Source: a virus. Taken from it: 22,266 bases of DNA. A program made the position numbers and the translations under genes. The DNA lies in IMG/VR virus record IMGVR_UViG_3300009177_000416, positions 1 to 22,266 of that record; one strand, 5' to 3'. This document shows, piece by piece, positions 6,975 to 14,282 of this stretch; the first letter of the stretch is position 1, and each line of letters begins with the position of its first letter. Under the pieces are notes generated by a model that worked only from the letters and a program-made list of their open reading frames with translations, was not told the origin of the DNA and did not search any database.

Positions 6975-7283
6975 ATGAGTGAAAGCACAACAGTAGCACA
7001 GCTGCCAGGATCAGCTTCTTTCCTCCAGAAACTGGGAGAACTAGAAGAGAAAATAAGGGAGAGAGCGCCTGGATATGAATCTCTTTTGTATACTATTCAT
7101 AAGCAGTTAGCATCAGACGAACAGCTTGTCCATATGTTAGATGACCAGCAAATAGGAGTAGTGGTAGCTGCACTCACTAGGAGAAAGAATATCGTTCTTG
7201 CTGAAGTAGGGAAAAAGACTACTAAGAACACTACCATCGGGGGTAAGAAGCTGAAAGACTTCACCTTGGAGGACTTGATGTGA
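6975..7283 (+). CDS. Hypothetical phage protein, 102 aa, LEDLM tail
   Basis: The ATG at 6975 follows the previous stop by one base. The centre, 'PGYESLLYTIHKQLASDEQ' then 'VHMLDDQQIGVVVAALTRRK' (about residues 32-71), is helical and resembles a small conserved protein I have seen described in podovirus-type genomes without known function. After residue 78 comes a Lys/Thr/Gly-rich linker ending in FTLEDLM. This C-terminal hexapeptide pattern and its basic linker are shared with the Cys-rich protein ending at 6546. Such a tail could be a docking peptide, but no partner is known. GGAGGA at 7268-7273, within this gene, serves the next start. Confidence 0.8.
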   Translation: MSESTTVAQLPGSASFLQKLGELEEKIRERAPGYESLLYTIHKQLASDEQLVHMLDDQQIGVVVAALTRRKNIVLAEVGKKTTKNTTIGGKKLKDFTLEDLM

Positions 7284-7609
7284 CAAGAGAATATAATTGG
7301 ATACTTCCCAAAGAGACAGGCTTCACTGTGAGAGAGATAACAGGGGAGGCGGATTTCTCTCATTATGGAATAATTCACACAACTTGGGGCATTGTGAAGC
7401 TTCTGATACCAAGAGATGTAGACAAGGATATTACTGTTCAACTCGCTCTCTTTGGTGAGAGTAAATGTGAGGTTATTTTCAAGCCGCCGCGCCCTAAAGA
7501 TCCACTAAAGTTGGTGGAACTTATAGAAGAGAGACTCACTAAGACCTTGATTCGCTTTAATACTGAGCAACTAGAGAGCTACAAGCAGCGCGGTTTGAGA
7601 GTTCATTAG
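7280..7609 (+). CDS. Hypothetical protein, 109 aa, GTG start
   Basis: The start is the GTG at 7280, overlapping the upstream TGA by four bases; GGAGGA at 7268-7273 lies six bases before it, and no ATG fits as well. The product is predicted to be mainly beta strands in its first 70 residues ('YGIIHTTWGIVKLLIP', 'ITVQLALFGESKCEVIFKPPRP') with a C-terminal helix pair ('LVELIEERLTKTL'). I see no catalytic, metal or membrane motif and do not recognise it. It is part of the tightly packed operon leading to the nuclease. Confidence 0.75.
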   Translation: MTREYNWILPKETGFTVREITGEADFSHYGIIHTTWGIVKLLIPRDVDKDITVQLALFGESKCEVIFKPPRPKDPLKLVELIEERLTKTLIRFNTEQLESYKQRGLRVH

Positions 7610-7628
7610 AGGGAAGGAGATAGTAGTA

Positions 7629-8597
7629 ATGGTTCTACGAGAGCTACACCCTAATCTAAAGCTCCTATCTCATAATAGCCAGCTAACTCTTCATGGGTGT
7701 CCTAGAAAGTTCTATCTCTACAGGATGCTGAAGAAGCAGCTAGCTGAGGGAATAGAGAGAGGAGATATACATACAGACTTCGGTGGTATTGTAGGTTATG
7801 GCTGTCAACAGCTACTAACTGACTCTCCTAGACAGAAGACTATGGTAGAGATGCTCAGCAAGTGGAGGCTAGAGTTAGAAGAGGATACTGAGAAAAGACA
7901 GAAGAAAACTTTCTTCCATGCTTTACATGCAGTAGAGAAATTTGAAAATTTTTTGTTGGAGAGATTAGGGAATTATGAATTAGTCCAGTTGGGAGAAGAA
8001 GGTGGAGAAGAGCCAGCAATAGAACTAGGGTTTGAGATAGACTGTGGGGGCGGTTTCTCTTATCGAGGTCTCCTAGACGCTCTCTTAGTTAACAAGAGTA
8101 ATGGTAATTTTGCTGTGTGGGAAGGTAAAACTACCAGTGGACGCGCTGATGAAGCTATGTATAGGAACAGTAATCAAGGTCTCTCCTACTCTGTGGTAGT
8201 AGATGCTATTGCAAAGAGATTAGGTCATCCAACTGGTGCTAGTTATGAAGTTCTCTATGGTGTCTACAAAAGTGTAGCAGAAGAGTGGGAACTCTTTCCA
8301 GTTAAGAAGAACTATGTTGATAGAGCAATGTGGATTAAGAGCTTACTGCTTGACATTGAGAGGATACAGCAGTATGCTGATGCAGAGTTATTTCCAATGC
8401 ACGGTGAGCACTGTTATAATTACTTCCGCCAATGTGAATACTTTGGTGTCTGTAATATGAGTGATACTTACTTGGTTGGAGATAGTGAAAAGGTAGAACA
8501 GCTGAAGGAGGATGATGGTAAGTATTTCTTTAAATTCACTCTAGATGAGCTAGTAGCAGCACAGCTGGAGAAGATGGAGTTGGAGTTGAATCTGTAA
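7629..8597 (+). CDS. Cas4/RecB-like PD-(D/E)XK nuclease with Fe-S cysteines
   Basis: This 322-residue protein starts at the ATG at 7629, nine bases after AAGGAG (7614-7619). Near the N-terminus, 'LTLHGCPRKFYL' (C24) is the opening motif of the Cas4/AddB/RecB nuclease group. The active site follows in order: 'YRGLLDALLV' (D150), 'VWEGKTTS' (E165 and K167, the ExK) and Q183-x3-Y187, the QxxxY motif of RecB-type nucleases. C262, C269 and C275 cluster near the C-terminus and, with C24, would bind a 4Fe-4S cluster as in Cas4 and AddB. The enzyme should degrade or resect DNA ends. It lies directly upstream of a Sak4-like ATPase and an SSB-like gene, so it probably makes the 3' single strands used for annealing. 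The paired layout resembles the exonuclease-plus-annealase sets of other phages. Confidence 0.9.
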   Translation: MVLRELHPNLKLLSHNSQLTLHGCPRKFYLYRMLKKQLAEGIERGDIHTDFGGIVGYGCQQLLTDSPRQKTMVEMLSKWRLELEEDTEKRQKKTFFHALHAVEKFENFLLERLGNYELVQLGEEGGEEPAIELGFEIDCGGGFSYRGLLDALLVNKSNGNFAVWEGKTTSGRADEAMYRNSNQGLSYSVVVDAIAKRLGHPTGASYEVLYGVYKSVAEEWELFPVKKNYVDRAMWIKSLLLDIERIQQYADAELFPMHGEHCYNYFRQCEYFGVCNMSDTYLVGDSEKVEQLKEDDGKYFFKFTLDELVAAQLEKMELELNL

Positions 8598-8625
8598 GTA
8601 GTGGACTGGAGAGTAGGAGTAGAGA

Positions 8626-9675
8626 ATGACAAAGCTATCCAACACTGTAGATAGCGAAGCTCAGCATATCTGTATCTTTGGAGAGCCATATACAGGAAAA
8701 AGCACGCTGGCTATGACACCAGCAACTTTTGGTAAGTTACTACTGTGGTTCTCTTTTGATAGAGGACATACAGTATTGAGGAAACTAGCGCCTCATCAAC
8801 AGGAATTAGTAGATCTAGTTAGGATACCAGATACTAAAGATAATCCAGTAGGTATTCAGACTGCACTTAAGGTAATTAGTGGGGCCGCGATCACCATATG
8901 TGAGGATCATGCAGCAGTAGATTGTGCTGTCTGCAAGAGGGTAGATAGCTCTCTGTGGACTTCAGTTAACCTAAACGCGCTCTCACTAAATACTGTTGTA
9001 GTCTTTGACCACATAACTCAGATCGCCGATAGTGCTATGCAGTATGCTATTGAGAGATCTATTAGAAACCACGAGAAAGATGCTACTGGTGTTGTGCTTG
9101 ATATGAAAGAGAAAGACTACTTCAAACCTGGTCATGGACAATACATGATGCAGGGTTTTTTAATGACTAAGTTCCTTACTAATGTCCAGCAATCTAACAA
9201 TCATATTATTTGCATAGCTCATGTGGCGGAGGTAGAGCAGGAAGATGGTAAAAAGAAACTTGTTCCTCTCATTGGTAGTGTCCCTTACAGTAGGAATAGC
9301 CCTAAGTATTTTGACCATCTTGTTTGCTGTGAAGTAACTAATAAAGAACACCGCTTTGCATCTGATACTACCTATTCTGCTTCTATAGTGTCAGGAAGCA
9401 GGAGAGATATCAGTATAGAACATAAGGGTAAGCCTACATTAGAGCCATTCTTCTCAGGTTCTATACCTAAGATTAGTAATACTGGAGTAGTGGAAGCGAA
9501 AAAAGTCTTGACTTCTCTGGTCACACCTGCTATAGTGTCTCCCGTAGCCTCAGTAAATGATGCTACTAAGAAGAGAAGTGAGCTACTAGCTAGACTCAAC
9601 AAGACTACACCAACTACAACTACATCAGCTACATCAGCTAACACACAACCAACACAAGGACCAAACACACCATGA
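8626..9675 (+). CDS. Sak4-like RecA-fold ATPase (single-strand annealing/recombination)
   Basis: This 349-residue protein starts at the ATG at 8626, six bases after AGGAG. Walker A is GEPYTGKST (19-27), very near the N-terminus, and Walker B is VVVFDH (124-129, D128). A third strand, 'NHIICIAHVAEV' (192-203), fits the RecA core. The compact N-terminal RecA fold without the RecA DNA-binding loops is characteristic of Sak4, the phage single-strand annealing ATPase. Between the Walker boxes lies C92-x2-H95-x4-C100-x2-C103, a possible zinc knuckle. The last 50 residues are a Thr/Ser/Pro/Gln-rich tail, probably disordered. The stop overlaps the next gene's ATG by four bases. That gene looks like an SSB, the known functional partner of Sak4. 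Some related phage ATPases are annotated only as 'AAA ATPase', so the annealase role is inferred. Confidence 0.85.
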   Translation: MTKLSNTVDSEAQHICIFGEPYTGKSTLAMTPATFGKLLLWFSFDRGHTVLRKLAPHQQELVDLVRIPDTKDNPVGIQTALKVISGAAITICEDHAAVDCAVCKRVDSSLWTSVNLNALSLNTVVVFDHITQIADSAMQYAIERSIRNHEKDATGVVLDMKEKDYFKPGHGQYMMQGFLMTKFLTNVQQSNNHIICIAHVAEVEQEDGKKKLVPLIGSVPYSRNSPKYFDHLVCCEVTNKEHRFASDTTYSASIVSGSRRDISIEHKGKPTLEPFFSGSIPKISNTGVVEAKKVLTSLVTPAIVSPVASVNDATKKRSELLARLNKTTPTTTTSATSANTQPTQGPNTP

Positions 9676-10127
9676 GTGACTCAATTGTTAACTTTGATCT
9701 AGACGGCGGAACACTAGATGATATCAGTGATCTTCCTAGTTTTGGTGCCTTTCCTACAGGTGCATATCTTGTAAACCTGGCGAAAGGTATTGAGTTCAAG
9801 AAGATCAATGAGCATCCTGCAATGACTGTGGAGATGACACTAGTAAGTGTTGAAGAACTGAAGGAAGAAAGCCTTGATGAAGGTGAACTTCCTCCGAAAG
9901 AAGGTGATATTGCTACAGCTGCTTTCCTGATGGATAATGAGACTGGACAGGGATTCTATAAGAGGTTCGCTGATCCAATCTATAAACATCTGGGAGTCTC
10001 TAGACATAGAGAAGCTATTGAGCAGTCTAAGGGTTTGCAGTTGCTTGTTGTTATGAAGAGAGTTCATGGCAAAGGAGCCCGCGCAGATCAGCAGTATAAC
10101 CAGTTTGTTAATACAGCAGTGGCGTAG
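9672..10127 (+). CDS. Probable single-stranded DNA-binding protein (SSB-like)
   Basis: This encodes 151 residues, starting at the ATG that overlaps the previous stop (ATGA). The acidic N-terminus is followed by 'LPSFGAFPTGAYLVNLAKG' (about 21-39), a strand-turn-strand opening typical of phage SSB-like proteins, then by mixed strands ('MTVEMTLVSVEEL', 'GDIATAAFLMDN') and a C-terminal strand ('LQLLVVMKRVHG'). These fit an OB-fold, although I cannot confirm the fold. The acidic C-terminal tip of bacterial SSB is absent. The call rests mainly on the position directly after a Sak4-like ATPase, where phage SSBs are often found, and on the strand pattern. It would coat single strands made by the nuclease and the helicases. 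A terminator follows. Confidence 0.6.
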   Translation: MSDSIVNFDLDGGTLDDISDLPSFGAFPTGAYLVNLAKGIEFKKINEHPAMTVEMTLVSVEELKEESLDEGELPPKEGDIATAAFLMDNETGQGFYKRFADPIYKHLGVSRHREAIEQSKGLQLLVVMKRVHGKGARADQQYNQFVNTAVA

Positions 10128-10156
10128 CGGCAACCTGCGTTGAAACTACTGTATTA

Positions 10157-10200
10157 GCAGAAGCTCCTGGACATGAGCATAAACTGTCCTCTTTTGTTGT
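10157..10200 (+). terminator. Hairpin terminator, cassette copy 2
   Basis: GGACA (10169-10173) pairs with TGTCC (10185-10189) around an 11-base loop ending in AAAC, then TCTTTTGTTGT. It is laid out exactly like the hairpin at 6208-6228, with the same TCCT just before the stem. Two stem pairs differ in a compensating way (A-T to G-C and G-C to A-T). The GC-rich GTGGGGCGCG motif follows at 10201. Confidence 0.65.
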
Positions 10201-10210
10201 GTGGGGCGCG
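10201..10210 (+). repeat. GTGGGGCGCG motif before the polymerase gene
   Basis: GTGGGGCGCG lies directly between the T-tract of the terminator and the ribosome-binding site (GAAAGG, 10211-10216) of the polymerase. The equivalent position after the first terminator holds GTGGGCCGCG (6243-6252). Related copies are at 351-373 and 5291-5315. Confidence 0.5.
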
Positions 10211-10222
10211 GAAAGGTTAGTA

Positions 10223-12529
10223 ATGGAAAAAATACTCCTACACTGCACGGAAGATGACACTCCTTATCTAGCTCGCCTCAAGACCATAATTAGTGGTCGC
10301 GCGCAGGTTAAGCTCTCATCTAAAGTTCCAGTAACTTATACTGAAGTGATGATAGCTGCAAAGAACTTAGGTATCTCCAAAATTGCTACTACCTCTGAGG
10401 TTCTACTGAAGCTTCTCCTAGATGGAAAGATTAGTAAGAAGAATGACTACAGAGGCTCTCTACTAGATAAAGTGGGGGCGGAATGGCTTATATTACCTCC
10501 AATGGAATCCTTAGTTACTGTTCCACATGGCTCCTTTCTAATGCAGAGATACTTCAACAAATTTCTAGCTCCCTCAGACTGGCTGTCACTACCAGATTTT
10601 AAGTGGGAGTTATTTCATCCGCGCAACACAGAGTCTCTTCTCTCCATCTGCAATGCAGCTACTTTTATAGCAGTGGATATAGAGACAGGACTAGAGAGTG
10701 ATAGAGTCATTACTTGTGTTGGCTTCTGCGCTGTATCTATAGACTCTACTAACAACACCATCAGTCAAACTACCTTTGTAGTTCCTTTCTTAGAAGAGGA
10801 TGGATATAATAGAGCTTTCATTAAGCAGATATGCGGGAGCCACACTCCTAAAGTCTTCCAGAATGGGAAATATGATATTGCGTATCTACTTCGTTTTAAT
10901 ACCCCTGTATATAATTATCTCGGCGATACTATCAATCTATTTCACTGCTGGTATTGTGAACTACCTAAGAGACTGGATTTCATTACCTCCTTCCTGCTGA
11001 GGAAGTGGAGCTTCTGGAAAGATGAAAGTGCTACAGCAGTAGGCTCTATGGATTACTACCGCTATAATGCTAAAGACTGCTATGCTACAGCTATGTGCTT
11101 TCTTACTCTCCTTAAAGAGTTACCGCAGTATGCTTGGAAGAATTACCAGCTGGAGTTTCCTCTAGTATTTCCCTGCATAATGGCAGAGAATAGAGGTCTC
11201 CTAAGAGATAATGAAGAGATGGAGAGAGAGGAAGCTCGCTTTACTGAGAAGCTAGGAGAGCAGCTCTCTTCCCTCAGGAAGATGGTAGGTAATGAGAACT
11301 ATAATCCTAACTCTCCTAAGCAGAACATGCTGTTGTTGCAGGCATTGGGGAGCGGCGATGTTGGTAGTTCCAATAAAATAGCCTTAGATAAGGTGAAGCA
11401 GCGACACCCAATTAACTCTCGCATTTTCAATGCTGTGGAGAATTATCGTGCAGATATTAAACTCTGTGGCACGTATCTCCGAGACAAAGACCCAAAGACT
11501 GGAGAGACTAAAACCTGGAACGGAAGGATCTTCTATACTCTCAATCCTCATGGAACGGATACAGGAAGGCTTGCTAGTTCGGAAAGTCACTTTTGGTGCG
11601 GATGGCAGATACATAATATTCCCCGTGATAGAGATGACATTCAGGTTAGAAGAGGAATACTTGCAGATCCAGGATTTTATCTTGGAGAGTGCGATAGGTC
11701 ACAAGCAGAGACGAGAGATACAGCTTACTTATCCGGTGATAAGAAACTCATTATGGCTGTGGAGGATAAATCCAGAGACTTTCATGGACTTAACGCTTCG
11801 GCTTTCTTCGGTATTCCTTACGATAAGATTGTCAACAGTTCATACAACATGGAAACGGAAGGATGGGAACATAAAACAGTTGATAAGCCTCTGAGAGACT
11901 TAAGTAAGAGAACTAATCACGGCGCTAATTATAATATGGGAGCGCAAGTTCTGTTGAATACTATGGGAATAGAGAAGACATTGAAGGCGCGTGCTCTCCT
12001 CTCTTTGCCGAGAAACTGGACCTTATTACAAATAACTCAACACTTGTTAGATATCTTCAGTGAGACCTACTCCACTGTTAAGGGAGCTTTCTATGATAAG
12101 ATTAAGAATGACGTTAATAGCACTAAGAAATTGGTGGGACCAACGGGATGGACAAGGTATTGTTTTGGCAGTCCTAGCATCAATAAGCGGCATCTTAATA
12201 GCTATGTCGCTCACGTGCCTCAGTCTCTTAACGCTATGGAACTTAATAACGCTTACCTCAGAGTTTTTTACGAGATTGCACTCACAGAGCCAGTAGACTT
12301 TAAGCTAGGTCCTCAGATACATGACTCTATACTTTTCCAATACAGAGTAGGTAGAGTAGATCTAGCATATAAAGTTGCTGAGTGTATGAATAATCCTATT
12401 GACATAACCGATGTGTTTGGCTATACTAGGAGACTTACGGTTCCTACAGACCTCAAAGGGGAGAGTAGTAGGTGGAGCGATCTGAAGGTGCTAAAGAAAC
12501 AGAAAGTAGAGAGCCCAGCCTACGCTTAA
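10223..12529 (+). CDS. Family A DNA polymerase with 3'-5' exonuclease domain
   Basis: This encodes 768 residues from the ATG at 10223. I preferred it to the GTG at 10199, which lies inside the terminator tail; GAAAGG is six bases upstream of the ATG. The exonuclease motifs are complete: Exo I VDIETG (D152, E154), Exo II QNGKYD (N214, D218) and Exo III YNAKD (Y281, D285). The polymerase motifs are motif A CDRSQAE (D491), motif B with R558, K562 and Y570, and motif C IHDS (H700, D701). In motif B the residue matching E. coli Pol I F762 is H566, where most family members have Phe, Tyr or Leu. The residue matching E883 is S702. Both catalytic aspartates are present, so the enzyme should be active. 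There is no 5'-3' exonuclease domain. It is the replicative polymerase of this phage, and its gene overlaps the next by 58 bases. Confidence 0.95.
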   Translation: MEKILLHCTEDDTPYLARLKTIISGRAQVKLSSKVPVTYTEVMIAAKNLGISKIATTSEVLLKLLLDGKISKKNDYRGSLLDKVGAEWLILPPMESLVTVPHGSFLMQRYFNKFLAPSDWLSLPDFKWELFHPRNTESLLSICNAATFIAVDIETGLESDRVITCVGFCAVSIDSTNNTISQTTFVVPFLEEDGYNRAFIKQICGSHTPKVFQNGKYDIAYLLRFNTPVYNYLGDTINLFHCWYCELPKRLDFITSFLLRKWSFWKDESATAVGSMDYYRYNAKDCYATAMCFLTLLKELPQYAWKNYQLEFPLVFPCIMAENRGLLRDNEEMEREEARFTEKLGEQLSSLRKMVGNENYNPNSPKQNMLLLQALGSGDVGSSNKIALDKVKQRHPINSRIFNAVENYRADIKLCGTYLRDKDPKTGETKTWNGRIFYTLNPHGTDTGRLASSESHFWCGWQIHNIPRDRDDIQVRRGILADPGFYLGECDRSQAETRDTAYLSGDKKLIMAVEDKSRDFHGLNASAFFGIPYDKIVNSSYNMETEGWEHKTVDKPLRDLSKRTNHGANYNMGAQVLLNTMGIEKTLKARALLSLPRNWTLLQITQHLLDIFSETYSTVKGAFYDKIKNDVNSTKKLVGPTGWTRYCFGSPSINKRHLNSYVAHVPQSLNAMELNNAYLRVFYEIALTEPVDFKLGPQIHDSILFQYRVGRVDLAYKVAECMNNPIDITDVFGYTRRLTVPTDLKGESSRWSDLKVLKKQKVESPAYA

Positions 12530-13824
12530 TTGTTAATAACCAGAGGGATATTATTCGTGAATATCTCACTTATGCATCAGAGACGGAAAGTCCAACTGTA
12601 TTCCATCGCTGGTGTTTTCTCACGAGCATCGGTGCTTTGCTTGGGAGGAATGTATATCTACGGCATGGGCACTTTAGAATATTTCCTAACTTCTATACTA
12701 TGCTTGTGGGTGATCCTGGAACTAGAAAATCTGTTGCTATTAAAATGTGCCAACGTCTTATGGCAGCTACTGGATACACTAGTTTTGGAGCGAATAAGAC
12801 TAGCAAAGAGAAGTTTCTAATGGACTTAGAGGGGATAGTAGATGATCCTGAACTCAGTGAAGCGGGTAAAAAGGGAAGAATTGATTTTACTACTGAGCAA
12901 AATCTTTGGGGAGATAATTCAGAATTTAGAGAGCCAAGGGAAGTTTTTATTTGCGCAGATGAATTTAATCAATTCGCAGGAACAAATAATATTGACTTTT
13001 ACGATATCCTTGGAGACCTCTGGGACTGGGATAACAACTTACCTTATAAGCAAAGAGTTAAAAACTCTCACAGTGTTTCCATCTTCCAGCCTACTGTCTC
13101 AATCCTTGGAGGAAATACTCACGAAAATATGAGTAGAGCTTTTCCACCAGAATTAGTAGGGCAGGGATTTATGAGTAGGTTACTACTAGTGCATGGAGGG
13201 AAGCCTACTAAGAAGATAGCATTTCCTCCGCCTCCATTAGAGGAAGAGACACAGAAGATAGTAGAGAGATTAGGAGAAGTTAAGAGGAGATTTGATGGAG
13301 AGGAGATAGAGATTGATAAGGACGCGCGAGGCATTTTAACAGAGATGTATGAGAGCTGGGTTCCTCTTGCAGACCCTCGCTTAAGTAACTATAATACACG
13401 CCGCTTTACTCACCTGTTGAAACTCTGTCTTATTACAGCCGCGGCCACACATAAGCAGAAGGTAGATGAAGAAGTAGTAATCTACAGTAATACTATGCTT
13501 TCAGCAGTAGAGATGAATATGTCTCTAGCTCTAGGAGAGTTTGGTAAAGCTAGAAATAGTGATGTAAGTCATAAGATTATGAATGTTCTCTACAATGCTA
13601 GAGCACCAGTGTCTATTAGAACCATGTGGGAATATGTGCATAGTGACTTGGATAAGATAGGAAACTTACAAGAACTAATGCAAGGACTTGCAGCTGCTGA
13701 TAAGGTGCAGTTAGTTCTTGGAGCTAATGGAGGTTACTTAGCGAAGAAAGCAGTAACAGCACCAGTAGAATGGTGTGACTTTACTATGCTTACTGAGAGT
13801 GAGAGAATAGGAGTAGTGGAGTAG
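12472..13824 (+). CDS. Replicative helicase, DUF3987/MCM-like AAA+ ATPase
   Basis: This 450-residue protein starts at the GTG at 12472, eight bases after GGGGAG, inside the polymerase gene; no ATG precedes the conserved part. The ATPase core has Walker A GDPGTRKS (80-87, K86), Walker B FICADEF (159-165, D163 and E164), a sensor asparagine in LGGNTHE (N215) and a probable arginine finger in GFMSR (R236). A helical lid follows ('RRFTHLLKLCLITAAA', about 310-325). The C-terminus looks like a winged helix ('SHKIMNVLYNARAPVSIRTMWEYV', about 366-390). This is the layout of DUF3987 phage helicases related to MCM and SF3 proteins. No primase domain or zinc finger is present, so priming must come from elsewhere. 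The direct overlap with the polymerase gene suggests the two work together at the fork. Confidence 0.85.
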   Translation: MERSEGAKETESREPSLRLIVNNQRDIIREYLTYASETESPTVFHRWCFLTSIGALLGRNVYLRHGHFRIFPNFYTMLVGDPGTRKSVAIKMCQRLMAATGYTSFGANKTSKEKFLMDLEGIVDDPELSEAGKKGRIDFTTEQNLWGDNSEFREPREVFICADEFNQFAGTNNIDFYDILGDLWDWDNNLPYKQRVKNSHSVSIFQPTVSILGGNTHENMSRAFPPELVGQGFMSRLLLVHGGKPTKKIAFPPPPLEEETQKIVERLGEVKRRFDGEEIEIDKDARGILTEMYESWVPLADPRLSNYNTRRFTHLLKLCLITAAATHKQKVDEEVVIYSNTMLSAVEMNMSLALGEFGKARNSDVSHKIMNVLYNARAPVSIRTMWEYVHSDLDKIGNLQELMQGLAAADKVQLVLGANGGYLAKKAVTAPVEWCDFTMLTESERIGVVE

Positions 13825-13828
13825 TAGA

Positions 13829-14098
13829 ATGAGCACTATGGAAAGAAGAGATGCAGCACTTGTGGAGTGGACTAAGTGTTCTATTCATCCAGATGTGAGT
13901 CTCCCAATACCTCTAGTATTTGCTGAGGCATTTCTCTGCTATCGTTGTGTTCAAGAAAGTAGGTTAGCTACCTACAAGAGACAGAAGGAAGAAGCTAATG
14001 AGCGGCTACGATCATTCAATTCATCCATTACTATCTCTGAAGAAGATACCGCCATCAGTAATGCAGCTGAGAGAAGAATTGCAGAAGCCGCAGAATAG
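13829..14098 (+). CDS. Small protein with zinc-finger-like Cys/His pattern
   Basis: This encodes 89 residues from the ATG at 13829, four bases after the helicase stop. C17-x2-H20 and C37-x2-C40 (within 'CSIHP' and 'LCYRC') form a CxxH...CxxC pattern that could hold one zinc ion. Beyond residue 45 the chain is a charged helix ('YKRQKEEANERL') with an acidic end. I do not recognise the family. Its position after polymerase and helicase suggests a replication accessory, perhaps a DNA-binding or primase-related factor, since no primase was otherwise seen; that is speculation. Confidence 0.75.
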   Translation: MSTMERRDAALVEWTKCSIHPDVSLPIPLVFAEAFLCYRCVQESRLATYKRQKEEANERLRSFNSSITISEEDTAISNAAERRIAEAAE

Positions 14099-14282
14099 AG
14101 ATATCCATGACGCTGCAATTCTTGGAAGAAATTTTGAAGAGTGCTTAGGTATTATTGCTAAGGAACTCTCCATAGTATTAGATGGTGATTATGACGTAGA
14201 TAAGCTCTGCACACTGTTGGTAACACATCTGCGCGCCCGACATTATCTACCTCTAGCGACCAAACTTAAGCAAGTCAATTAG
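13998..14282 (+). CDS. Hypothetical protein overlapping the preceding gene
   Basis: This is an open frame of 94 codons, with an ATG at 13998 that has AAGGA at 13985-13989 but overlaps the upstream gene by about 100 bases. A second ATG at 14061 would give 73 residues and a shorter overlap but has no clear ribosome-binding site. The part beyond residue 22 looks most protein-like ('NRDIHDAAILGRNFEECLG', 'YDVDKLCTLLVTHLRARHYLPLATKLKQ'), helical and without special motifs. I do not recognise it. It is the last + strand gene before the tail-to-tail junction. Confidence 0.6.
   Translation: MSGYDHSIHPLLSLKKIPPSVMQLREELQKPQNRDIHDAAILGRNFEECLGIIAKELSIVLDGDYDVDKLCTLLVTHLRARHYLPLATKLKQVN

Noticed and set aside
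9372-9668. - strand frame opposite the Sak4-like C-terminal tail
   Set aside because: The Val/Ala-rich composition mirrors the Thr-rich tail on the other strand; a shadow.
10199-10222. GTG at 10199 as polymerase start
   Set aside because: It falls in the terminator T-tract and GC-rich motif; the ATG at 10223 has GAAAGG at proper spacing.
11430-11894. 154-codon + strand frame within the polymerase
   Set aside because: It lies wholly inside the polymerase motif region in another frame and shows no domain.
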